Assembly (NCBI GenBank): GCA_937885815.1
Contig: CALABM010000247.1
Coordinates: forward strand, 1 to 16,515
DNA length: 16,515 bases
From: an uncultured Verrucomicrobiales bacterium
GTDB lineage: Bacteria; Verrucomicrobiota; Verrucomicrobiia; Verrucomicrobiales; Akkermansiaceae
Direction of reading: 5' to 3'
How positions within the stretch are numbered: position 1 is the stretch's first letter; the number at the start of each line of letters is the position of its first letter. The position numbers and the translations under genes are program-made. Below the pieces are notes generated by a model, which saw nothing but the letters and a program-made list of their open reading frames with translations, did no database searches and had not been told where the DNA came from. Below are positions 6,524 through 15,300 of the stretch, piece by piece.

Positions 6524-8605
6524 TTACTTCAGAATCATCTTGAAGTCTACCACAACGGCACGGTCAGCCGTCACAAGAACGGGGTTGCCGTCAATAGAGG
6601 TAATCTCGGGAATCTCGAGCACGAGCTTCTGCACCTTAGCGAGGGTGTCAGCCAGGGGGCCTACAGCCTTGGGAGCCTCACCGCGTACGCCGTTCAGGAT
6701 GGTGCCTACCTTGGTCTCCTTAATCATGTCGGAGAAGTCATCAGCGGGCAGGATGCGCATGGTGGTGTCGCGCATCACCTCGGTGTAGATACCGCCGGTG
6801 CCGAATACCATGACGCGGCCGAAGTTGTGGTCGGTGTTCACGCCGATGATGGTCTCGGTGGCCTTGGTAATCATCTCCTGGATGAGAACGGAAGCACCCT
6901 TGAGGTTGAACTTGGTGATGGAGCCCCAGAGGCCTTCCCAAGCCTCAGTGAAGGAAGCTTCGTCATTGATGTTCAGGTAGATACCCTTCATCTCGGTCTT
7001 GTGCAGAGCATCGGGAGCGGAGAGCTTGAGCACCACAGCGTTCGGGAAGATGGTCTTGCAGAAGGCAAGGGCTTCTTCCTTATCCGTGAAGTTACCGCAC
7101 TTGGGATAATCAATGCCGTAGTGGTCCATGAGCATGTTCACGGTTTCCTGGGGCAGGGAGGCGAGGCCGGCTTCCTTAGCGGAGGTAACGGCAGCCTTAA
7201 TCTCAGCGGGAACTTCGCCGGTCTCGCAGGTGGCGAGCTTCTTGCCGCGGAAGGCCATCTGAGCCTTCAGGAGGCCGAGAAGACGCACGATGTCAGCGGG
7301 ATACTCGTAGTTGAGAATCTTGGCTTCGTTCAGCAGCACGCGGCCTTCGTCCACACGGGCACCACCCACGAAGGAGCAGTAGATGTTCACGTTCGGGTAC
7401 TGAGGAGCGAGCTTGATGACGGCCTGAGCGGTCTCGGGGCACTCGGTCACGCGCTGGGGAGTGAGGAGCACGAGGATGTTCTTGTACTCGCCGCTCTCGC
7501 AGAGAACCTTAAGGGCAGCCTCGTAGCGGTCAGCCTTGGCGTCGCCTACTACGTCGATGGGGTTGCCGAGGGAGGCCTCGGGAGTGAGCACGGCGCGGAG
7601 AGCAGCCTTGGTCTCATCGCTGGGGGGAGCGAGGTCGAGGCCGGCTTCTTCGCAGAGGTCGGAGGTGAGCACGCCCACGCCACCGGCGTTGGTCAGCACG
7701 GCCACCTTGCCGTCAAACTGGTTGTGGTTGCAGTACTGCAGAACCTCAAGGAGACCGAAGAGCTCGCGGTCGTTGTAAGCCTGAATGGCGCCGGCGCTCT
7801 GAAGAGCCATCTCGAGCACGCGGTAGTTCGGAGCGAGGGAACCGGTGTGGGAGAGGGAAGCAGCCTGAGCCTTAGCGCTCTTACCGGGCTCCATGATAAC
7901 GCAGGGCTTGGTGTCAGAAACCTGCTTAATGACCTTGAGGAATTCCTTACCATTCTTGAGGGACTCAAGGTAGAACACGAAGGCGCTGGTGTTGGGGTCG
8001 TCCTTCAGAGCGGCCAGGAGCTTGTCCTCACCCATAACGGCCTTGTTACCGATGGAGATGAAGTGGGAGAAGCCGATGCCCTTGCCGGCGGCCCAGTCCA
8101 TGATGGCGGAGCAGTAAGCACCGGACTGAGACACGAAGGCCACGTTACCGCGGGCGGGGAAACCATCCGCGAAGGAGGCGTTCACATTGTCAAAGGTGGA
8201 GATGTGGCCGAGGCAGTTCGGGCCAAGGAGGTTAATGCCGTTGTCCAGGCACTTCTGGGCGATGCGCTTCTCGAGCTCCTTCTCACCCACTTCAGCGAAG
8301 CCGGCGGTGATGATGGAGATGTTCTTGGTGCCGTTGGTGATGCAGGCATCAATAACGCCCTCAGTGAAACGGGCGGGAACGAGAACAACTACGAGGTCCA
8401 TGGGCTCAGGCAGAGTGTCCACGCTGGCATAGCAGGGCTTGCCGCAGAGTTCCTGACCGGCCATCTTGGGGTTAACACCATAGAGATTGCCCTTGTAATC
8501 AGCGGAGATGATGTTGTTGAACACAACGGCGCCCAGCTTGGTGGGGTCGGCGGAGACGCCTACAACGGCAATGCTCTTCGGATTGAAGAATGTTTCGAGT
8601 GACAT
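6524..8605 (-). CDS. Acetate-CoA ligase (ADP-forming), fused alpha and beta domains
   Basis: The 693-residue enzyme interconverts acetyl-CoA + ADP + Pi and acetate + ATP + CoA, making ATP by substrate-level phosphorylation in fermenters. A CoA-binding Rossmann domain opens it (FFNPKSIAVVG, 6-16), then succinyl-CoA-synthetase-like domains with FVSQSG (157-162) and the SHTGSLA motif holding the predicted phosphohistidine H253. A C-terminal ATP-grasp domain (about 480-693) includes LHKTEMKG with H535, the second histidine expected in the phosphate relay, and IDGNPVLV near 671-678. The longest frame would start at 8665, but homology begins at MSLETFF (8605), which also sits correctly downstream of a good promoter. 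There is no clear Shine-Dalgarno. Codon choice is so restricted that the opposite strand is open almost throughout, consistent with high expression. A protein acetyltransferase (Pat) domain is absent, so this is not a PatZ-type protein. Confidence 0.9.
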   Translation of the reverse strand: MSLETFFNPKSIAVVGVSADPTKLGAVVFNNIISADYKGNLYGVNPKMAGQELCGKPCYASVDTLPEPMDLVVVLVPARFTEGVIDACITNGTKNISIITAGFAEVGEKELEKRIAQKCLDNGINLLGPNCLGHISTFDNVNASFADGFPARGNVAFVSQSGAYCSAIMDWAAGKGIGFSHFISIGNKAVMGEDKLLAALKDDPNTSAFVFYLESLKNGKEFLKVIKQVSDTKPCVIMEPGKSAKAQAASLSHTGSLAPNYRVLEMALQSAGAIQAYNDRELFGLLEVLQYCNHNQFDGKVAVLTNAGGVGVLTSDLCEEAGLDLAPPSDETKAALRAVLTPEASLGNPIDVVGDAKADRYEAALKVLCESGEYKNILVLLTPQRVTECPETAQAVIKLAPQYPNVNIYCSFVGGARVDEGRVLLNEAKILNYEYPADIVRLLGLLKAQMAFRGKKLATCETGEVPAEIKAAVTSAKEAGLASLPQETVNMLMDHYGIDYPKCGNFTDKEEALAFCKTIFPNAVVLKLSAPDALHKTEMKGIYLNINDEASFTEAWEGLWGSITKFNLKGASVLIQEMITKATETIIGVNTDHNFGRVMVFGTGGIYTEVMRDTTMRILPADDFSDMIKETKVGTILNGVRGEAPKAVGPLADTLAKVQKLVLEIPEITSIDGNPVLVTADRAVVVDFKMILK

Positions 8606-8655
8606 GGTGAGTTTAATATTTAAGTGAATGACAAGCCTCACTTGGCTCTGGGTTG

Positions 8656-8684
8656 ATTCTACCACTTCAGGTTTGATTTTTCAA
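8656..8684 (-). promoter_or_regulatory. Sigma70-like promoter of the acetate-CoA ligase gene
   Basis: On the minus strand, TTGAAA (8679-8684) and TAGAAT (8656-8661) are separated by exactly 17 bases, with AT-rich sequence upstream of the -35. The predicted start near 8649 gives a leader of about 44 bases before the ATG at 8605. This is the best promoter match in the window and supports the shorter start chosen for the gene. Confidence 0.6.
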
Positions 8685-8723
8685 GCATATTTTAGAATTT
8701 CGGGCTGTTATATAAGTGAAAAA

Positions 8724-8761
8724 AGGAATAAAAAACCCTCCTGTGGGTTTCACAGGAGGGT
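8724..8761 (-). terminator. Intrinsic terminator of the coaE-rho gene
   Basis: Arms 8735-8745 and 8751-8761 (ACCCTCCTGTG / CACAGGAGGGT) pair perfectly over 11 bases around a 5-base loop. On the minus strand the stem is followed by six T residues (8735 down to 8730), then ATTCC. It starts 23 bases after the stop codon at 8785. This is a textbook Rho-independent terminator, so transcription of the gene encoding Rho appears to end without needing Rho. Confidence 0.9.
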
Positions 8762-8784
8762 GGAAAAGGGTGAAAGTGTGTTTT

Positions 8785-10683
8785 TTACTTTTTATCAATG
8801 AGGCCGCTGATGAGCAGCTCCGCATTGTTCTGCGTGCGGCGGATGTTTTTCAGCAGCAGCTCCAGCGCCTCCCATCCGGGGTGGCTGGCGAGCTGGCGGC
8901 GCACCTGAAGAATGCGGTCAAATTCATCCGGGTGGTACAGGCGGTCATCATTACGGGTGCCGCTCTGGGGAATGGAGATAGCCGGGTAAATGCGGCGCTC
9001 TGCGAGCTCGCGGTCCAGGCGGATTTCCATATTACCGGTGCCCTTGAACTCCTCAAAGATGATTTCATCCATGCGGGATTCTGTGTCCACAAGGCAGGTG
9101 GCAATGATGGTGAGGCTGCCGCCTTCTTCCACATTACGCGCTGCGCCGAAGAATTTGCGGGGCTTTTCCAGCGCGTTGGAACCAAGGCCGCCGGACATGA
9201 TTCTGCCGCCGACCTGATTAGCATTATAACCGCGGGAAAGGCGAGTGAGGGAGTCCAGCATAATGATGACGTCCTTGCCTTGCTCCACGAGGCGGCGAGC
9301 GCGCTCCAGCACCATATCGCTCAGCTGGGCGTGGCGGCGGGAGGGTTCATCAAAGGTGGAGGCGAGCACGGGGGCATCCACTGTATCCTCGAAATCCGTT
9401 ACTTCCTCAGGGCGCTCATCCAGCAGGAGAATGAGCAGCTCAGCCTCAGGATAGTTCGCACGGATGGACTTTGCCATGCACTTGAGCAGCACAGTCTTGC
9501 CGCCGCGGGGCGGGGCCACCACAAGGGCTCTCTGGCCCAGACCCAAGGGAGTGATGAGGTCCAGCACGCGCATGGAGGCGAGCTTCAGCTGACCGTTCTC
9601 CAGAATAATACGCTGGCGGGGGAAGAGGGGGGTAAGCTTGTCAAACTCTTTGGGCTGGATGTACTCTGCAGCGGGTTTATCCTCAATCTCCAGCACTTCG
9701 CCGGCGCGCAGCGGGCGGTTTGCCTTGGTGGATTGGTCCTGCGTGAGCTTGATTTTCACTTTGTTACCGGGGCGCAGACCGTAGCGCTTCATGAGCTCGC
9801 CGGGAAGGGCTACATCATCCATCTCATGGCGGTAGCTGCGCTGCTCATCGCGGAGGAGTACGGTGCCGTCCTTGGTGAGGTCCAGCACGCCGGTGAGCAC
9901 CACCTGATTGCCGAGCTTGGCGAAGTTGCGGCAGAGCTCCAGCACGAGCTCGTGGCGGGTGCGGCCGGTGGCGCCTTTCTTGATATTTACCTGAGCCAAT
10001 TTGCGCAGCTCATTCAGGGGCATGCTGCGTAGCTCATTCATGTTTACAACCTTGGCGCGCTGGTGTACGACTTCAGCCTCCTTAGCAAGCTCAGAATCAA
10101 AGAAGTACTTCACCTGAGCTCGGAGCATATCCAGAGAGCCTTCATTCCAGAAAACGGTGCCGGATTTCTCAATTTTTTCCTGAGTGGGCATCTGGGCGTT
10201 AATCAAGCCCTCAGCCACCTCTTGGGAGAAGCCATCACGCTCAGCGATGCGCTTAATCTGGGTTTCTCGGCTGGCGGCCACAAGGCATACGCGGTCCGCT
10301 GCGAAATCTACGCGGCTTTCGAAGTACAGAGGGATGTCCACGATGAAGGTATGGACGAGCTCACTGCGGCGAGCTTCTGCCTGTGCTTCTTGACACATGA
10401 GGGCAATTTTCGGGTGGATGAGTTCCTCCAGCTTGCTGCGGCGCTCAGCGTCGTTACGCACGATGTCACGCAGCATATCGCGGTTCACGGAGCCATCCTC
10501 ATTCAGGGCATCGGGGCCGAAAGCCGTCACGAGGTCACGGGAAATCTTGCCGCTGTTCTGCAGCTCTTCCACTGCGCTATCGCAGTCAAAGACTTGCATG
10601 CCTTCACCACCGATTTCTCTGAGCAGGCTGACGACTGTTGATTTGCCTGATGCGATGCCTCCTGTAACAACAATTACCTTCAC
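8785..10683 (-). CDS. coaE-rho: Dephospho-CoA kinase / transcription termination factor Rho fusion
   Basis: One uninterrupted 632-residue frame joins two complete enzymes. Residues 1 to about 200 are dephospho-CoA kinase, which phosphorylates dephospho-CoA in the last step of CoA synthesis: P-loop GGIASGKST (8-16), FDCDSA (32-37), LIHPKI (89-93), DIPLYFES (116-123) and a lid around RIAERDGFS. Residues 215-632 are Rho, the hexameric RNA-dependent ATPase that ends transcription: Rho_N (215-250), OB-fold (about 257-340), Walker A PPRGGKT (391-397), LLDERPEEVTD, ASTFDEPSRRH, Walker B LDSLTRL (476-482), Q-loop near 497-502, the RNFVEEGG-like R-loop region and an Arg finger region AERRIYPAI. The start is GTG at 10683; the next in-frame Met is after the P-loop. 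An internal ATG at 10041 aligns with a normal Rho start. The Rho OB-fold lacks the usual aromatic pocket. An intrinsic terminator follows. Confidence 0.93.
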   Translation of the reverse strand: MKVIVVTGGIASGKSTVVSLLREIGGEGMQVFDCDSAVEELQNSGKISRDLVTAFGPDALNEDGSVNRDMLRDIVRNDAERRSKLEELIHPKIALMCQEAQAEARRSELVHTFIVDIPLYFESRVDFAADRVCLVAASRETQIKRIAERDGFSQEVAEGLINAQMPTQEKIEKSGTVFWNEGSLDMLRAQVKYFFDSELAKEAEVVHQRAKVVNMNELRSMPLNELRKLAQVNIKKGATGRTRHELVLELCRNFAKLGNQVVLTGVLDLTKDGTVLLRDEQRSYRHEMDDVALPGELMKRYGLRPGNKVKIKLTQDQSTKANRPLRAGEVLEIEDKPAAEYIQPKEFDKLTPLFPRQRIILENGQLKLASMRVLDLITPLGLGQRALVVAPPRGGKTVLLKCMAKSIRANYPEAELLILLLDERPEEVTDFEDTVDAPVLASTFDEPSRRHAQLSDMVLERARRLVEQGKDVIIMLDSLTRLSRGYNANQVGGRIMSGGLGSNALEKPRKFFGAARNVEEGGSLTIIATCLVDTESRMDEIIFEEFKGTGNMEIRLDRELAERRIYPAISIPQSGTRNDDRLYHPDEFDRILQVRRQLASHPGWEALELLLKNIRRTQNNAELLISGLIDKK

Positions 10684-10690
10684 GAGCGCG

Positions 10691-10719
10691 AGTTTATCAT
10701 GATTTATCTCTCATTTCAA
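10691..10719 (-). promoter_or_regulatory. Candidate promoter of coaE-rho
   Basis: On the minus strand TTGAAA (10714-10719) lies 17 bases from TAAACT (10691-10696). Transcription would begin near 10684, directly at the GTG start of coaE-rho, giving a leaderless or nearly leaderless mRNA. A six-codon frame starting with ATG at 10698-10700 ends in a TGA overlapping that GTG, but this ATG would lie upstream of the predicted transcript start. The -10 matches only four of six consensus bases. Confidence 0.3.
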
Positions 10720-10746
10720 GCGCAAAGCGTGTGCACAGGCTGTTTT

Positions 10747-10769
10747 GGAGCCGAAAAATGAGGGGCTCC
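10747..10769 (-). terminator. Weak hairpin downstream of the CDF transporter gene
   Basis: GGAGCC (10747-10752) and GGCTCC (10764-10769) can pair around an 11-base loop. It lies about 45 bases after the CDF stop codon on the minus strand and before the coaE-rho promoter region. The T-rich tract is in the loop rather than after the stem, so termination here is doubtful. Confidence 0.25.
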
Positions 10770-10812
10770 GGCGGGAGTATTTCCTGCATGGTGGCGCCTG
10801 TGGCGCGGGTTT

Positions 10813-12219
10813 TTATTCGTACACCACTATCAACCTTGCTACGGCGGGCAGGGTGGCGCGGAGCCTGCGGTTGATGGAGGAGAGGCGCTCGTGGCTCTGG
10901 CTGACAGTAAGTGAGCTTTCCTGCGGTATGGTGATGATGCAGAAGCGGCGTTCGTGCTTGGTATAAAGCTTGATAGAGGTGGGCAGGGGGGCTCCGTTTT
11001 CAATCATAGCGCGGTGCACTTGCTGCTCCCAGTCCTCCGGCAGAGGGGTGGTGAAGGCGGGAATCTCTCGCAAATCCGGCTCCATGTGCACCACCACGTT
11101 ATCTGCTTTAAGGCGGAGGCTGACTTCTTTCCGGAAGGCTTGGACTGCCACCCGCCAGCCATCCAGCGTGGCATCGCCGGGGAGCTCCAAATCCGCAAAC
11201 ACGGTGTAGCCTTGTTCCGCACGCATCAGCACGAGGCCATGCACGCCGAAGCGGTGGGTAAGCGCAATGCGGCGCACAATCATCTCATGCGTGTCCGCCG
11301 GGGCGTCAGCCGGGTGCATGTGTACCACAGTTTCAGCGCCGGGGATGTCCCCCTCGATGAGTTCTTCAATAGCATCCGCGATGTCGTGAGCGGTGTCGAT
11401 GTGCAGCTCGCGCGGCACGGCCACCACCATCTCGATGTACGCCTTATTACCCACTTCTCGCACGCGAAGCTTCTGGAGCGGGTAGGCGGGCATGCGCTCG
11501 GACATGAGGTTTCGGACGTTGCGAGCTGTTTCACCGTCCGTCTTGTCCATGAGGTTGTTAATGGATTTTTTGCCGAGGTCCCAGCAGATGTGCAGGATGA
11601 GCACGGCTACCGCGAGCGAGGCGAGAACGTCCGCGCGCTGCAGGAGCCAGTGCAGCCAGCTGTCCTTCACCGTCATGTATGCCACGGCGGCACCGCTGAT
11701 ACCCAGCAGCACGGCGGCGCTGCTCCAGATATCGGATGAGAAGTGGGCGGCGTCCGCCTCCAGCGCGTCACTCTTCGTCTCCTTAGCCACGCGCTTGAGC
11801 ATGGCGGCACGGTTAATGTCCACCACCAGGGAAACGATGATGACCACGAAGGCCCACACATTTGTCTCCACGTGGAGAGCCTCAGGGTTATCGCTGGTGA
11901 GGCGCTCCACGGCTTCCATGATGACCCACGCAGCCGTCAGCAGCAGGAGGAGCGTTTCCGCCAGCGCCATGAGACTTTCCACCTTGCCGTGGCCATAGGG
12001 GTGCTCCGCATCCGCCGGGCGGGCAGCTATCTTCACGGCACAGTAGGTGCCCAGTGCAGCCAGCATATCCAGTGCGCTATGCAGGGCCTCTGACAATATA
12101 CCCAGCGAACCTGTCATGATGCCGACCACGAATTTCAAAACAGTTAGCAGGGCGCTCCAGAGAACAGATGAGCCCGCGGCAATGGCTTTTTTCGTGTCGG
12201 TATCCATGGTGAGTGCCAT
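10813..12219 (-). CDS. Cation diffusion facilitator (CDF) metal exporter with extended C-terminus
   Basis: This 468-residue inner-membrane transporter belongs to the CDF family, proton-coupled exporters of Zn(II) and related divalent metals. Six membrane segments occupy about 15-215. The metal site is seen as H47-x3-D51 in TM2 (HSALD) and H159-x3-D163 in TM5 (HFSSD). HxxxD in both helices is the pattern of many zinc CDFs, so zinc is my inference. The HPYGHGK motif after TM2 is typical. Family members are usually about 300 residues; here the cytoplasmic part continues through what look like three copies of the ferredoxin-like ZT_dimer fold: about 250-303, 327-381 and 414-468. Met1 (12219) or Met5 (12207) could be the start. 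The predicted promoter ends right at Met1 and favours Met5. No linked metal regulator is present. Confidence 0.9.
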   Translation of the reverse strand: MALTMDTDTKKAIAAGSSVLWSALLTVLKFVVGIMTGSLGILSEALHSALDMLAALGTYCAVKIAARPADAEHPYGHGKVESLMALAETLLLLLTAAWVIMEAVERLTSDNPEALHVETNVWAFVVIIVSLVVDINRAAMLKRVAKETKSDALEADAAHFSSDIWSSAAVLLGISGAAVAYMTVKDSWLHWLLQRADVLASLAVAVLILHICWDLGKKSINNLMDKTDGETARNVRNLMSERMPAYPLQKLRVREVGNKAYIEMVVAVPRELHIDTAHDIADAIEELIEGDIPGAETVVHMHPADAPADTHEMIVRRIALTHRFGVHGLVLMRAEQGYTVFADLELPGDATLDGWRVAVQAFRKEVSLRLKADNVVVHMEPDLREIPAFTTPLPEDWEQQVHRAMIENGAPLPTSIKLYTKHERRFCIITIPQESSLTVSQSHERLSSINRRLRATLPAVARLIVVYE

Positions 12220-12249
12220 ATGCTAGCACACCCCGTTCTCCTTAGTCAA
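12220..12249 (-). promoter_or_regulatory. Candidate promoter abutting the CDF start codon
   Basis: On the minus strand TTGACT (12244-12249) and TAGCAT (12220-12225) are 18 bases apart. The -10 touches the ATG at 12219, so the transcript would begin near 12213 and exclude it, leaving the ATG at 12207 almost leaderless. An AAGGAG inside the spacer is 18 bases from the first ATG, too far to serve as a normal ribosome-binding site. Confidence 0.3.
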
Positions 12250-12321
12250 GACAAACAGAGCGTATCGACAATGGGCAATTTTGAAATGTGACGCATGCGG
12301 AGGGCGGGGGCACCTTACCAT

Positions 12322-12354
12322 CTAATAAACAAACCGGGGGCATTTGCCCCCGGT
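12322..12354 (-). terminator. Intrinsic terminator of the autotransporter gene
   Basis: Arms 12333-12341 and 12346-12354 (ACCGGGGGC / GCCCCCGGT) form a perfect 9-bp stem with loop ATTT. On the minus strand, the autotransporter's direction, the stem is followed by TTGTTTATTA. It lies 28 bases after the stop codon at 12383. The remaining bases up to the CDF promoter show no gene. Confidence 0.85.
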
Positions 12355-12382
12355 GACAAAAAGAATGTTTTTTTGTATTGGC

Positions 12383-15300
12383 TTAGAAAGCGACCTGATA
12401 GCCTACGTTGACGTTCCATTCGGAGGAATCACCGCGGAGGGTTGTCTCACCATGGAAATAGACAGCCGAGGTATCATTCACTGGTAAGTGTAGCCCAGCA
12501 CCAAAGTTATACCCCCATCGATTTCGCTCAGCTCCACTCTGACTATACTCATGATTTCGAGCTCCTGCAAAGTGAAGCTTGGTGTTTACATTCGTGTCTC
12601 CCACGGTTGCAGTTACACCGCTGTGCACCGTAAACGTCGCTTTAGATTGAGTCCAGGAATCAAACATCTGTATGTAACGAACGCCAAGCGTTATGTCTGA
12701 TGTGAAGGCGTCTTGCTCTTCCATGACCAGAGAGGCCGTTCCGAGCCCGTTCTCTTGGAATCCCTTGAGATGGCTGAAGCTGCTCTCCAATACACCGAAT
12801 ATTTGCAGACTGATGTCCTCTGACAAACTCACATCATAGGCGCTCTCATGCATAAAGTTCACAGAGAAACCGTCGGTTTCTGCCTCTGCATTCATTCCGA
12901 GAACATTACGTTCCAACTTGTAGTCATGCGTACCAAGCCCCAAAGAGAATTTGGCTGTATACCCTATATTTTGGTAGCCATTGCTTCTGTAGGACGTGTA
13001 GAAATCCACATAGCTGTTGTTTACCGTCTGTTCGAGAGCATTGTCTGGTGTCAGTTTGGTTCGGCTTGCGGCCACTGCTACGCCACTGCTCACGTGCATA
13101 CACCCTGTAAACTCTAGAGTGAATTGCCCACCAATTTCACTGCGTTCATAGCCGCGGCCTGCGGTATCAGCATTTACAGAGCTTTCATGACTGAACATTT
13201 CAACCATGGCGCGCATGTAATTGTTGCCCACCAACTGCCAGCCTTGCCCCACCTTGCTGCGCAGATTTCGCATGTGACCGAGGTTGCCATCAATTTGGCT
13301 GCTCATCAGAGTTGCATATTCACTACCGCTTACAGCACTAAGCTGTGAACGCAGCTCTTCCTCGTTACGTGTTGAGGTTATCTGCTCAGCCAGTTTGCCT
13401 AGCTCGCCTTCAGGTTTCCCTTCAGCCATGATATCCTTTATTGTATCATATACTTGCTCCTGATTGGGAGACAACACCGGTGTAAATGGAGTGGTTTCCT
13501 GTGCTGCCAACAAGGTCAGGATGCCTGTACTTTCTTCATAACGCAACTCCCAGTCACCATCAATACCACTGAGGGTGAGGCACCCGTCAGTATACCCCTG
13601 ACTATTTGAGCTCAAATCGACCAGAATATCGCCGTCTTCGGCTCCCTTCCATGCCGAGAGATCAATAACTGTCGTGCTACCGGCTACAAAGTTTACTTCG
13701 CCGTTTACTGTCAGCTTGCCAGACAAGGCAAGAGTACCTCCGCCCAGTGTTAGAGCGCCATTATATGTGGCTCCATCTGTATGAACGGCCAGAGATTTTC
13801 CGGTGCTGAGCGTGAAACTGTGGCCGAAGCTCACATTTGATCCGCTTCCCAGCACAATGGAAGAGGCTCCATTGGCGTTGTTCAGTACAGAATTTCCATT
13901 CATGTAAATGGTGTTGGCAATTGTGCTGCAATCCAAGTCTAGTGTTCCTCCACTATTAACGGTAATATCACCTGAGCCGAATGCACTGTCACTACCGGCA
14001 AGCAGAGCGCCTCCATTCACGATGGTGCCTCCGATATAGTCATTTTCTCCATTTAAGGTAACGTGTCCTCCGTTGATGTTGACACTACTGTCACCGCTGA
14101 TAGTTGCATTTACGATACCGTTGAAATCATCGGCTATGCTGCTAAGCTCGGTGTCACAGATGCTTCCATCCAGCAGGCTGTCATCGCTTATGCAAATGTG
14201 GCCGCCAGTCGCATTCACTGTTATGTCAGCATTTACCGTCAGTAAACCGCTTTCCATGGTCACTCCCTTCAATGTATCACCCTGAGTTATGGATACGGCG
14301 GCTATCTCACTTACTGAGAAGGAGTCATCACCTTCTAACCAGAAATGACTATAGTCTACCGTGCCACCGGCACGAGCGATGCCATCCTCACCTAGCTTTA
14401 ATTCCGTTCTGCTTAAATACGCCTGATGATAGATGTTGGCTCCTGCATTAACTGTAGTTCCTCCATCCACTATCAGTACGCTATATTCCGCATCCTTGCT
14501 GAACCCGCTTTCCGTCAGTCCCACGCTGCCTCCGCTGAGAGACAGTCGACAGCCCTCTGTCTTATTGAGTTGCAATGCGCTGGCATCAATGTTGCCGCTC
14601 AGTGTCAGTTTACCTGTGTTAGCGATAGTATCATTCAGAGCAAGAGTCACACCATCTACTATCAGCTTGCTTTCACCCGTGGAAACAATATCACCAGAGC
14701 CCAAGGCATTGGCATTCGTGATAGTCAGCGAACCGTCAGCAAGTGTTGTTACTCCGCTGTGGGAATTATTTTCACTCATGCTCACTTCTCCGGTGATTGT
14801 TACGGCTGTGATGCCGCCGAGCGTTGCTGCTATGCTGCCTCCATTTGCTGTCACTCGGGCGTCAAATACCTCACCGAGAAGGGTGGAGCCAGACAACACG
14901 ATTTCTCCACTTGTCGTCTTTACTGTCGTCTCATCATTCACGGTGAGTTGACCGCCTTCCTGATGCACTTTAGCCCCGGCTCCTGCACCGAAGTGAATCA
15001 GCTGCGTTGAAACCCTGTCACTACCAGTCAACAAGTACTCATTGTAGTTAGTACCTCCTGTTGAACGGGCGTACCCATCGGAGCCCAGTGTCAGTGTCGT
15101 TACTGCATCCTGATGCGAAACCGTTACACCATCAATAGAGACTGTGCCACCATTGAAAAGCTGCACGTAGCTATCTCCTTGCTTCAGGAAGCCACTGTTG
15201 CCGCTGTTGCCGGTCACCACATCCACGCGTGATTCTCCTTCTGTTACCAGCTGTAGGGCTGAAGCGTTGAAGCTACCGCTGATGCAGACATTACCGCTGA

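Noticed and set aside
6512..8602. 696-codon plus-strand ORF covering nearly all of the acetate-CoA ligase gene
   Set aside because: It is an exact antisense shadow. The minus-strand protein has all family motifs, while this one is a Gly/Val/His/Glu-rich translation of complementary codons with no recognisable domain. It reflects strong codon bias.
8606..8665. 20-residue N-terminal extension of the acetate-CoA ligase
   Set aside because: It would start inside the predicted promoter's -10 region and upstream of family homology, which begins at MSLETFF.
8716..10032. 438-codon plus-strand ORF opposite the Rho half
   Set aside because: Antisense shadow of a conserved Rho sequence, and it reads straight through the intrinsic terminator hairpin of coaE-rho.
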